A stretch of DNA of 64,000 nt from NCBI GenBank assembly GCA_037447655.1, contig JBBHKE010002693.1, positions 108,596-172,595 of the forward strand, read 5' to 3'. Origin of the DNA: Zygnema cylindricum. Lineage: Eukaryota > Streptophyta > Zygnematophyceae > Zygnematales > Zygnemataceae. Shown here piece by piece: positions 31,752 through 42,880 of the stretch. The translations under genes were made by a program, and so were the position numbers. Position 1 is the stretch's first letter. Every line of letters starts with the position of its first letter. Under the pieces are notes generated by a model, which worked only from the letters and a program-made list of their open reading frames with translations, did not search any database and had not been told where the DNA came from.

Positions 31752-34700
31752 CGTTATGAGCCCACCCTCTAGGGTACCCACTTTCAATGGATCTGGGTTC
31801 ATCTATTGGGAAGCCATGATGATGGGAGCTTTGTGTGAAAAACAATACTTGGGTATCGTCAGTGGACAAGTGAAACGTCCACCTTCGGGAACTCCGCCAA
31901 TATTTTGAGGAGTAAGGTTTTCTGCACCAGCGACTGCTTCCGCGGAGGAGGCAGATGATGGGGACAACAGTGTGTTCGAAAAGGAAAAAGGGAAGGAGAT
32001 ACCCCTCACCCCTATTGCCATAGCACCAGGAGCGGCGACCGTGAAGACAGTGGAGAACGATGTTCAAATGTGGGAAGACATAAACATGGCTGCCAAGAAC
32101 TTCATTCTAAGGCATCTCACACAAGCCTTGGCCACCTCTCACCTTAATATTTACAAGGCCGAGGAGTTGTGGGAAAGTTTGGTGGAGATCTATAGAGCTG
32201 GTACCATTCAGGAGCTCAAGTTGACTGAGCAAAAGCTAGTGAGTTACACGTACAAAGGAGGAAAGATGTTAGATTATTGCAATGATCTTTCTTGTTTGTA
32301 TATGGAGATGGAAAGTGCTGGTTGGACAGGCACAATGAAAATGAAAGTAAACACTCTCATCATGAAGTTACCACACGAGTATAAGAACTTAGTGTACCGA
32401 GTACAAGACATGACTGATAGTTCATAGAAGTGGAATACAGTGGTCATGATGATACTTGTGCAGGAAAATACCATGGAGATCATGGGAGGTGGAAAGAGCG
32501 TTCAAGCTCTAGCTGACGGTGGGGACAGGTGGAGGCGGGAACCGAAAAAACCATACAAAGGAGAAAAGTCCAACCTGGAGAACCGAGGCCCCCAAAGGGC
32601 CTATGTCATTTTTGCAAAAAGCCAGAGCACTTTATTGCGGATTGTGCCAAGCTGGCGCACCTAAGGCTCAAAGAGAACAAACGAAGGGGTTCTTGCGGAG
32701 GGAAGAAAAAGGCACTTTTGATGAAAAAGGTGACAAGAGACACCTAGGACGAGTCCTATGAGGAAGATGGGGAGCTTCTTCTTGACGAGAGTTTGGAGGA
32801 GAAGGAGATCCCTCGGAGACAAAAGTGTGCCATTGGAGCAATTCGGGAAGCTTTACAGGAAGGTTCGATCATCGACTCAAGTGCATCCATGCATATGTGT
32901 CGTGATAAGGACCTCTTCAATAAGAAAAGGAAAATCCACACTGTAGAAATAGAGTATAGGGATGGGAGAGTTGTTACTACAGATCTAGTGGGATTAGTTG
33001 ACCTGAAATTTTTAGTGGAGGGTAAGACTTCTATTCTCACTTTCTCAGATGTGCTTTATATTCCTCAGCTGAGTAAAAATCTTATTTCTACATCTGTGTT
33101 AGATGACAAAGAGTTTGATACTTTCACTAGAAAGGAAGTTTTTACAGCTAATTATGGGGATGAAGTTTACTTCACAGCAGATAAGGGTAGCCAAGGAATG
33201 TTTAGGCTTAACCTGAATAATGAAAAGAAGAATGCTAATTATGTTGGTGTCCCATATTGATGATTTGGCATAAGCGGTTGGGGCATGTGCATTTTGATAG
33301 GTTGAGGGAGATGAAGAAGCTGGGTGTGGTAGAAGGCATTCAGTTCAGTGATAATGAAATGGTGGATGATTGTAGTGGATGTGCCCAAGGAAAAACTCAC
33401 AGACTTCCGTTTCCTAAAGCCGCCCGATATAAGGGTGAAAAAGTACTAGATTTGATCCACACAGATATCTAGGGACCAACAAGGGTACCCTCAATTGGAG
33501 GGAAAAGATATATGTTGACAATCACAGATGATTGGTCAAGATACTCTAGAGTTTATTTTCTAAAAACAAAGTCAAAAACACCAACTTACTTCAAAGAATA
33601 CAAAGCCTGGAGTGAGAAGTTGCATGGAACCCCCATTAAGAGAATAAGGAGTGATAATGGGGGAGAGTATACCTCTAACCAATTTGAGGAATACTTAAGA
33701 GATGAGGGAGTTCAACACCAGAAAACTGTACCCCATAATCCGAAACAAAATGGTGTAGCAGAAAGGCTAAACCGAACACTAGGAGATAGTGTATGCAGTA
33801 TTTTAGCTGACAAAATAATAGGAAAGAGATTTTGGGCAGAAGCCACGGACTGTGCCAATTACATTAAAAATAGAGTCCTCATATGAGCAGTCAAAGGTAT
33901 GACACCTTATGAGAGATGGGTTGAAAGAAAACCAGATATCTCTCACCTTAAAGTTTTTGGTAGTCAAGTTTACAGTCTAGATACGGATAAGAAAAACTGG
34001 AAACTTGATGCTAAGGGAAAACCTGGATATTTTGTGGGATATGATGAGGATGTTAAGGGATATGGAGTTTATGACTTAGCAAAGCAAGATATCATTCTGG
34101 TAAAACACATAGTTGTCATAGATAAAGGAAAGTCAATTGACCCCTTTAAATATACTAAGAAGATAAGAATCACGTTTGAGTCCGAGAGTGAGGAGAACTT
34201 TGTTTTTCCCGAAAAGGACATGAGTGATACCGTGATTGCAAATTCAGGGGAGATCCAAGATAGAGGAGAGCTACCAGATACCCTTCATATTTCCATGGAT
34301 TTCGAGGAGACAGAAGAGGAGGAATCCGAACCATCTTCCATGAATAGGGGAGCTAATGAGACACTAAGGAGGAACCCAAGACTTCCCTCTATTACATCTT
34401 CAGAATTTGAAGGGGGAGAAGGAGCTGCAAAAGGCTACGAGAGAAATAGGCAACTCATAAGGTAACTAATCTATCACATCCTGATGAGCTTCAGTCATAC
34501 CTGGAGGCAGTGAACAGTCTAGAAAAGGACAGATGGATCTGGGCCATAAATGATGAAATGGCTTCCATCATGGAAGAAAATACCTGGGAACTAGCGAATT
34601 GCCCTCCCGACAAAAAAACTATTGGGTGTAAATGGGTCTTTAAACTAAACCTTAACCTAACAATACCATCGAAAGATATAAGGCTTGTTTGGTGGTAAAG

Positions 34701-36076
34701 GGTTTGACCCAAAAGGAGGGGATTGACTATGAGGAGACATTCGCCCCAGTTGTTCGTTTCCCATTAGTCAGGATTCTCCTCAGTCTACGAGCAGCGGAAG
34801 ACATGGAAATTCATCAGATGGACATTAAGACCGCCTTCCTCAATGGTGAGTTAGAGGAAAAAATCTTCATCAGGCAACCTGAGGGATTTGTGGAGAATGG
34901 ACAAGAGAGTAAAGTTTGCACACTCATAAAATCATTATATGGACTTAAGCAGGCTCCACAATAGTGGAATAAAAAACTAGATGAGTTTCTTACTGGTCTA
35001 GGATATATCAGGATCAGCTCTGACCATTCTATCTATATGTTTGAGGATGAGAATGGTGTGGTCTTTATTGCAATTTATGTGGATGATCTGCTGGTGTTAA
35101 GTAAGTCTTTGGACAAGATCAATAAGTTGAAGAAAGATCTTAGAAGCACATTTGACATGAAAGATTTAGGGGAGGCAAGATAAATATTGGGAATTCAAAT
35201 GGAAAGAGATAGGGGTAAAAAGATCATAAGACTCACTCAGAAAGAAGCAATAGGAAATATGCTTGAGAAATTTCAAATGGAGAAAGCTAACAGTTGTACC
35301 ACTCCCATGGACTTGAAAAAAGTAAGTGATGGGAGTGCAGAAGGAGGAGTGATAATCTTAGATGATCAGATGAGTCCAGAGGAGAGAGAGTTTATGAAGT
35401 CTATTCCTTACAGACACGTTGTAGGAAGTTTGATCTACTTTATAAACTGTACAAGGCTAGACATAGCGGGAGGAGTAGGAGTCCTCAGTAGGAGTCTCAA
35501 CGATCTTAGAAAGAGAGATTGGGGGTTGCCAAGAGAGTCATGAGATATGTGGTTAACACCAGAGAATTATGGTTGCATTTGGGAGGGGAGCACACTGATA
35601 TCACCACTTAGAGTGATGCCAGTTATGGGGATGCACCTTTGAGAAATTCACTTCTGGATATGTTTTGTATGTGGGGGAAGGTGCTTGCTGTTGGAGCAAT
35701 AAGCAACAAAAGGTGGTCGCTCAGTCTAGTATGGAGGCTAAGTATATGGCGTCTTATTTTGCAGTAAAAGAACTAATGTCGGTGAAATCATTATTGAAAG
35801 AACTGGGATAAATAAAGGAGGGAGTGCATGAAATCTTTTGTGATAATCAAGCTGCAATCGCAATTTCAGCCAATCCAAAACACCGTTTCAAAGCAAAACA
35901 TATGGACATAAGATTAAGCTTCGTAAGAGAAAAAGTTGAAAATAAAATTTTAAATCTTGTGTATAAACCTGATGAAGAAATGGTGGCTGACATGATGACC
36001 AAACCTATGCCCTCTCCTAAATTAAAATATTGTCGGGAAAAATGCGGGTTGAAAGAAAAATTAAAATTAGACTAGA
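31732..36076 (+). pseudogene. Element H gag-pol, decayed
   Basis: It starts at ATG 31732 and is stopped by TGA near 31907. Readable parts are Gag (31972-32427), the knuckle C-H-F-C-K-K-P-E-H-F-I-A-D-C near 32605, and a protease motif with Asp-Ser-Ser in place of Asp-Ser-Gly near 32875. They continue with the integrase zinc region (33257-33472), H-T-D-I followed by a stop, S-D-N-G-G-E-Y and N-G-V-A-E-R (33512-33886), RT (34510-35160) and Y-V-D-D-L-L near 35075. RNase H runs to a stop at 36074-36076. At least ten stops or shifts interrupt it. Confidence 0.86.
31752..31766 (+). promoter_or_regulatory. Primer-binding site of element H, mutated
   Basis: CGTTATGAGCCCACC differs from the family site at two positions, consistent with decay. 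Confidence 0.65.
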
Positions 36077-36088
36077 AAATAAGGGGAG

Positions 36089-37268
36089 TGTTGAAATTAA
36101 TAGATTTATAGAGTATTTTCTAGGTTTAAAATGTTAGTATAAAAGAAAAGAAAAAAGACAAACAGCCTGCCTACACCTCCTCTCTCTAGCCCCTATACTT
36201 GTTGTAGTCACTAAAAGATAGAGAGAGTGGTTGATCCATGGTTGCCTTAGTTCAACAAGCAGATATTTTTAAAGCTACTAAAAATATACCTGACGGACTC
36301 GGGATTTGATCCCGGTACCTGTGGTTCGTCAAGCTGGGCGATAGTGGTTTGCTTTATCCTACTAGACTAGAACCAATGCTAAATGCTATAGTATGTGATA
36401 GATATATATATATTTAGGAAGGAGCAAATCCATTTAACTAAAACTATGTACAGCCTACTTGGATACAGTTTTATGAATGTACCAATTCAAATTGGATACC
36501 ACGCATTTTGTTTCGACAACGAAACAAATATCCCGAAAATATTTATTACAGCCAAGATTGCGTCTCGCTGCAAATCCTTTTGCACACATCATCGCCGAAA
36601 TCTCAGAGTAGTCACTTTGGCGTTTTGTGATGTGGCATAACCTGGAGCCACGTGGAGAGATGACATTCGGTCATAGGAATTGCGAGGAATGTAGGGACGA
36701 GTGAAAATGAGACACGCGTCCGCTTAATAGTCCTGTCGTACATAGGTCGTACAAAAGGTACACCGGCAGTAGTACTTTTTGGTACGGTACAGTAATCTGA
36801 TTGGTCCGTACTTCAGTAGATAGAGTTTTAGAGGGAGATAGGACTTAGAAAAATTTGGCAGATAGGACCCTCTCTCTAAGAGAGCACCTTGTATAAATGG
36901 CTAACTTTGGGCAGCCATAACTATCAATTTACTTGACCATTTTTCAGTGATTCTTTTTGCTACGGACTCACGGAAGTCCAGGCTATACAGGGGTGTAGTC
37001 GGTCAGAGTTTTTGTCTGCCAGGGTGGTTGTATTTCTAAGGGAAAGTCAAAGTGGGTGAATGTGTCCAAATCTCATATTCTAACTTTGCATTCTGTGGTG
37101 GAACTGAGCACATAGAAAGTGTTATTTCACAGGGGTGAATCTATATTGGGGTTCTGTCTGTCAAGGGGTCAGTCACTTGGGTTTATATCAACTTGGAGTC
37201 GGCACTATCTAGATTAGCTTCTTTTGGATCTGCATACTCTGAGGGCCAATGGAGGTCTCAGAGTTTCA
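36089..37268 (+). repeat. Chimeric LTR: alpha-type left part, beta-type right part
   Basis: From 36089 to about 36806 it matches the alpha LTR at 37674. After the shared GTACTTCAGTAGATAG (36808-36823) it matches the element B LTR to its end AGAGTTTCA. The TATA box and R-U5 are thus of beta type and the upstream U3 is of alpha type. Pol coding sequence follows directly with no PBS. Confidence 0.85.
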
Positions 37269-37660
37269 CTTGCTGTTGGAGCAGTAAGCAACAAAAGGTG
37301 GTTGCTCAGTCTACTATGGAGGCTGAGTATATGGCGTCTTGTTCTGCTGTAAAAGAACTAATGTGGGTGAAGTCATTGTTGTAAGAACTGAGATATATGA
37401 AGGAGGGAATGCATAAAATTTTTTGCGATAATCAAGCTGCAATCGCAATTGCAGCCAATCCAAAACACCATTTCAAAGCAAATCATATGGACATAAGATT
37501 AAGCTTCGTAAGAGAAAAAGTTGAAAATAAAATTTTAAATCTCGTGTATAAACCTGATGAAGAAATGGTGGCTGACATGATGACCAAACCTATGCCCTCT
37601 CCTAAATTAAAATATTGTCGGGAAAAATGCGGGTTGAAAGAAAAATTAAAATTAGACTAG
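37269..37660 (+). pseudogene. Second RNase H tail of the H composite
   Basis: It starts in the middle of RNase H (C-C-W-S-S-K-Q-Q-K-V-V-A-Q-S-T-M-E-A-E-Y) right after the chimeric LTR, has one TAA near 37382 and ends with TAG at 37658-37660, then a purine tract. Everything from PBS to RT is deleted. It duplicates 35676-36076 with scattered differences. Confidence 0.83.
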
Positions 37661-37673
37661 AAAATAAGGGGAG

Positions 37674-38696
37674 TGTTGAAATTAATAGATTTCTAGAGTA
37701 TTTTCTAGGTTTAAAATGTTAGTATAAAAGAAAAGAAAAAAGACAAACAGCCTGCCTACACCTCCTCTCTCTAGCCCCTATACTTGTTGTAGTCACTAAA
37801 AGATAGAGAGAGTGGTTGATCCATGGTTGCCTTAGTTCAACAAGCAGATATTTTTAAAGCTACTAAAAATATACCTGACGGACTCGGGATTTGATCCCGG
37901 TACCTGTGGTTCGTCAAGCTGGGCGATAGTGGTTTGCTTTATCCTACTAGACTAGAACCAATGCTAAATGCTATAGTATGTGATAGATATATATATATTT
38001 AGGAAGGAGCAAATCCATTTAACTAAAACTATGTACAGCCTACTTGGATACAGTTTTATGAATGTACCAATTCAAATTGGATACCACGCATTTTGTTTCG
38101 ACAACGAAACAAATATCCCGAAAATATTTATTACAGCCAAGATTGCGTCTCGCTGCAAATCCTTTTGCACACATCATCGCCGAAATCTCAGAGTAGTCAC
38201 TTTGGCGTTTTGTGATGTGGCATAACCTGGAGCCACGTGGAGAGATGACATTCGGTCATAGGAATTGCGAGGAATGTAGGGACGAGTGAAAATGAGACAC
38301 GCGTCCGCTTAATAGTCCTGTCGTACATAGGTCGTACAAAAGGTACACCGGCAGTAGTACTTTTTGGTACGGTACAGTAATCTGATTGGTCCGTACTTCA
38401 GTACATAGAAGTTATTAGAGGAAATCAGGACTTAGAAAATTTTGTTAGGCAGTCACCTCTCCTTTTGAGAGTTTGTACAAATTTGCATTTTTACCGCCTC
38501 ATAACTTATCGACTAGTTGGGAGTTTTCAGAGATTCTTTTTCCTACGGACTCAGGGGAGTCTACGCTGCACAAGGGTGCATTCAAACTGTCACCTTCATT
38601 GCTTGGCCAGCAATGGCTGTGGGTTAAAGTGGGCTAGTTAACAACTATCTAGAGGCTTCCTGTATTCTGTAGTCCAATGGGAGACACAGAATTGCA
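37674..38696 (+). repeat. Element H terminal 3' LTR (alpha family)
   Basis: It starts TGTTGAAATTAATAG and ends GAATTGCA, 1023 bp, followed by satellite. Confidence 0.87.
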
Positions 38697-39549
38697 AAGT
38701 ATTGTTACCTAAATTACACAAATAGTTAGCGATAACAGGAACTGTTATCTTAAATACACAAACTTTTAGCGATAACAAGAATTATTACCTTAATTACACA
38801 AACAGTTAGCGCTAACAGGAATTGTTATCTAACTTACACACCCTGTTAGCGCTAACCAAAATGGTTACCTAACTTACACAAACTGTTAGCAATAAGAGGA
38901 ATTGTTACCAAACTTACACAAACTGTTAGCGCTAATATGAATTGTTATCTAACTTACACAAACTGTTAGCGATAATAAGAATTGTTACCTTAATTACACA
39001 AGCAGTTAGTGATAACGAAAATTGTTACCTAAATTACACAAAGAGTTAGGGATAACAAAAATTGTTACCTAAATATAGAAATAGTTCGGGCTAAAAAGAA
39101 TTGTTATCTAACTTACACAAATTGTTAGCGCTAAAAAGAATGGTTACCTAACTTACACAAACTTTTAGTGATAAGAAAAATTGTTACCTAACTTCCACAA
39201 ACTGTTAGCGCTAACAAGAATTGTTACCTAAATTACACAAACAGTTAGCAATAACAAGAATTGTTACCTAAATTACACAAACAGTTAGCAATATCAAAAA
39301 TTGTTACCTAAATTACACAAACTGTTAGCGAAAACAGGAATTGTTACCTAAATTACAAAAACAGTTAGCGATAACAAGAATTGTTACCTAAATTACACAA
39401 ACAGTTAGCAATAATAACAAATGTTACCTAAATTATACAAACTGTTAGCGATAACATGAATTGTTATCTATCTTACACAAACTGTTAGCGATAACAAGAA
39501 TTGTAACCTAAATTACACAAGCAGTAAAGGATAACACGAATTGTTACCT
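38697..39549 (+). repeat. 40-bp tandem satellite, block IV
   Basis: About 21 units, the longest block. It ends against the inverted K' LTR at 39550. Confidence 0.9.
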
Positions 39550-40445
39550 TGTTGTTCTAGAACCACCAGTGTAGTTCGAGGAGCAGCAGTAGTAGTAGAA
39601 GTAGACATGATACACTCTTAGAAGCTATCAAGATTCCTACCAAATAGCTGTTTACAAGTGCTCACCAAATCTTATACAAGCATCCAAACTTCGCAAAGCT
39701 CTATCAATCTATAGAACAGCATAAACATTGACAACTTTGAAAGTTGCAGTACAATTGACCTAACAATCTAAAGATATAATACTCATAAGTTTCCCAAAAA
39801 CTGTCTGCAATTTTACTACTTGGAAGTCTGGATGCATAAAATGCTCTAAGTCTTAAGTCTTATACTCTCGGTGTTCTACCACTAATACAAGTGTACTTGA
39901 GAGGTAAGTCCAAAATCAACCCACCTATTGAGATCTACGTGTTCCTAATCCTGCCAAACCAATCTATCAACGTACAGTCAATATTACTCAGAATCTATAT
40001 TAAGTGATTGTACAAATACTTGTCGGCTAAGTCACTTGGGATTCTCTTGTCAATCTCGTCCATTGACTTGATTCATATCAATTGCAACTGCGTTGTCTCG
40101 TACTGAATCACATTCATATCACCCGTGGCTGCGGTGTCCTCTACCGAATCATATCAAAGTTTACAACAGCTGCGTTGTCTATACAGATCATATCCAAAGT
40201 AACCACAGCAACGTTGTCTTGTCTATATCACAGTTTCGCTGTTGCGTTTCTCTGTCTTCATAACAGCTGTGCTGCTGCGCTGCTCTGTCTGAATAGCAGC
40301 TGCGCTGTTCTGTCAGCGTCACAGTTTCGTTGTCCTGTACTGCACTCAAGTGATGACGTATGTCCTTGTGAAACTTACGCTACAAATTACAACCTTTCTA
40401 CCGTGTTATTAATTTGTTGAGACTGAAAGCTTTCCAAAAACAACA
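39550..40445 (-). repeat. K' 3' LTR (kappa family, minus strand)
   Basis: On the minus strand it starts TGTTGTTTTTGG after a TTTATAGGAG purine tract and ends CTAGAACAACA, giving TGTTG/CAACA termini. A Gag-like start (M-S-T-S-T-T-T-A) begins at 39608 inside the LTR, as in K at 50692. It is unrelated in sequence to the alpha-epsilon LTRs. Confidence 0.75.
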
Positions 40446-40503
40446 CTCCTATAAAGCTTTAGACTTTGTATACCGCCGTAGCTGCGATGATAAACTAGCG
40501 TAG
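40446..40503 (-). other. K' purine tract and 3' untranslated piece
   Basis: This is the non-coding end of K' between its LTR and the L insertion. It continues at 41741. Confidence 0.6.
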
Positions 40504-41740
40504 TGTTGAAATTTATGTATTTTCTAAGTTTGTATTGGAAAAATAAATAGAATAAGTCAGCAAAGGCAACCTGCTTTTCGCTCAACTCTCTCCGGTCCCC
40601 ATACTTGTTGTAGTGACTGAAGACCACAAAGAGAGCTAGAGCCATGGCTGTTTAAAGAGGATAGGCTAATTCGTAGTTTGTACCAAAATATGTTTGTCGG
40701 ATCCAGGATTTATTCATGGTACCTACATCCTATAATAGACGTTAGCTTTAGCCTATAGCTTAGAGTCAACGATGGCAAATGTAGGGTACAATAGGTATTT
40801 ATAGATGTACAAGAACAGAATTCTAACTAACTAACAAATAACCAAAAACTGTCCTACACCAGATTTGAACCATAGTTTATAGTTATATTTGTAGGGGAAT
40901 GCTTTATCCAATAAGGTGTTGACGAAACGATACACGTTACGGGTTTCAAAGGTATATAAACGTTAACGCAACAGCTAATAAACGGCAGACTAATGAAAAG
41001 GAGCAATTCATGCATGTACGCGAATCTGAACTGTGTAAAATATGTTTTGATCGAACAGCCGCCATTGTAGCCGCCACGCAAAGTGAGCTTTTGGCGGCAT
41101 TTGGAGATAGCGTCACGCGGTGCCACGTGGCGCCACATTATTTGATACCGGAGAAGATGGGAGGAGGAACCATGGCTCCCGATTTCACAGGTGTCACCTT
41201 GAAGACCATATCGTACAATGGTCGTACAATAAGTACATCTCCAATTGTACCTTCTTGTACTATATAGTGTTCCTATTGGACTAGGGTTTAGAAGTACGTA
41301 GTCGTGAGTAGGCAGACGAAGACTTAGTGATATTTAGGTACCTCTCTTTAAGAGAGCTTGTAACTATAAAGGTCATCTTTGACCAGCCATAACTTAATGC
41401 TCGGGTTAGCAAATTTCAGTGATTCTTTTTGCTGCGGACTCAGGGGAGTCTATGCTACACAAGGGTGTAGTCGGTGAGAGTCTTTGCGTGCCAAAGTGGC
41501 ACTTATTTAGTGGGAAAATCAAAGTGGGGAATATTGTCCAAAACACATATTCAAGCTTTGCATTCTGTGGTGAAACTGAGCACACAAAAGGTCTTCTCTT
41601 CACTGGGGTGAAGGTGTATTGGGGTTTTCATTGTGAAGGGATCATTCTTTTGGGTTTATATCAACTTGGAGTCGGCACTATCTAGATTACCTTCTTTTGG
41701 ATATGCGAATTCTGTGGGCAATGGAGCCCATAGAATTTCA
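40504..41740 (+). repeat. Single LTR L (relative of the delta family)
   Basis: It starts TGTTGAAATTTATG and ends TAGAATTTCA, 1237 bp, with no internal region. The flanks are CGTAG and CGCAG (4/5 match), consistent with an old solo LTR. The right end matches the delta LTR closely and the left half is diverged. GCCACGTGGCGCC lies near 41122 and a GTAC cluster near 41212-41262. Confidence 0.8.
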
Positions 41741-41884
41741 CGCAGCATCGCAGCATAGCAATATAGCAATTAGCAAGTAACCTAGTCCCACTATATCTCA
41801 ATGTTCGACTTATCGCATCGTGGTAATATAGCACTGCAGCAATTTAACTATTCACTTAATCCCACTGCGTCCCTACAATACTTC
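41741..41884 (-). pseudogene. K' pol C-terminus and 3' untranslated region
   Basis: On the minus strand the last K' codons (Y-C-R-D-A-V-G-L-S-E, then TAG) lie at about 41884-41850. Non-coding sequence follows and joins 40503 across solo LTR L. Upstream, the frame continues at 48233 beyond element M. Confidence 0.7.
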
Positions 41885-42880
41885 TGTTGGAATCACTAGA
41901 TTTAGGGGAGGTATTTTCTAGGTCTTAATTAAAAAAAAAAGAAAAAAAAAATACAGACAGCCTGCCTCCACCTTCTCTCACTAGCCCCCATACTTGTTGT
42001 AGTCACTGAAGGAGAGAGAGGGGGATGGAGCCATGCCTTCCTTAGCTCCACAGGCAGTACTTAAGAGTGACCTAAGTCACTCTCAACCAAAAAGGTTGAG
42101 TCCGGTAGGACTCGAACCTCCGACCGGTAGGGCGAGGCGTAGCTGTCAACCTTTACCAGTCTTTCGTAGTAGTTTGTTAGAATACAAGGGGTTTGAAAGC
42201 TATTTAAACAAAAGATAGGCCACTAATCCGATTAACGAAATTACAAATAGAATACATAGAAACTAGTTGGAGTTTTAGTTCGCACGATACAAATGCACCA
42301 AACATTTGTTTTTGAACGGCTGTCGTTTAAAGTTGGTTTTGATCCGACGGACCACACCATTGCCGAGATCCGATAATGGCCGCGTTGGCGGTTTTCGGTT
42401 GTAACATGACATGGCGACACGTGGCACGATGTCATTGAGAAGACAAAATCTCGGAGAGCATGTAGACAGGTCCGAAAAAGACACGCGTCCACTCCATGGC
42501 CTTGTCGTACACAAGCTGTACAAAAAGTACATCGGCCATAATACCTTCATGTACTGTACAGTCTTCTGATAGGTTCCGTACCTCAGTAGATAGGAGTTGT
42601 GAGAGTGTTTAGGACTTAGTAGATTGAGGAGGTAGCCGCCTCTCTCCTAATAAGCCTGTATAAATATTGGCATCTTGGCCACTCCATAACTAATCGCCTG
42701 GTTGGGCGTTTTTTAGTGATTCTTCTTGCTGTTGACTCAAGGGAGTCCACACTGCACAGAGGTGAAGTTAGATTATCTATTTGTCTGCTTGGGTGGCAGT
42801 TGCTCTAGTTGAAAGTGGGTTAGTTAAAACTACCTAGAGGCTTCCTCAATTTTGGTCCAAATGGGGGACACAGAATTGCA
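41885..42880 (+). repeat. Element M 5' LTR (epsilon family)
   Basis: It starts TGTTGGAATCACTAG and ends GAATTGCA. It holds an antisense tRNA-like relic with a perfect B box (GGTTCGAGTCC, complement of 42108-42118), ACACGTGGCACG near 42418, and TATAAATA at 42659-42666. Confidence 0.9.

Larger units (their letters stand above)
30724..38696 (+). mobile_element. Element H: composite alpha-family copia array (LTR - gag/pol - chimeric LTR - pol tail - LTR)
   Basis: This has three LTRs in the same direction: 30724-31751, 36089-37268 and 37674-38696. The first interval holds a full-length but decayed gag-pol. The second holds only the RNase H end and a purine tract. The first 700 bp or so of the second and third LTRs are almost identical (offset 1585 bp). 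Flanking bases (ATAAT, AAGTA) do not form a duplication, so recombination shaped this locus. Confidence 0.82.

Noticed and set aside
42095-42171. tRNA gene on the minus strand
   Set aside because: It has a B box and T-arm-like stem, but no paired acceptor stem or clear anticodon arm, and it recurs within every epsilon LTR. It is a relic inside a repeat.
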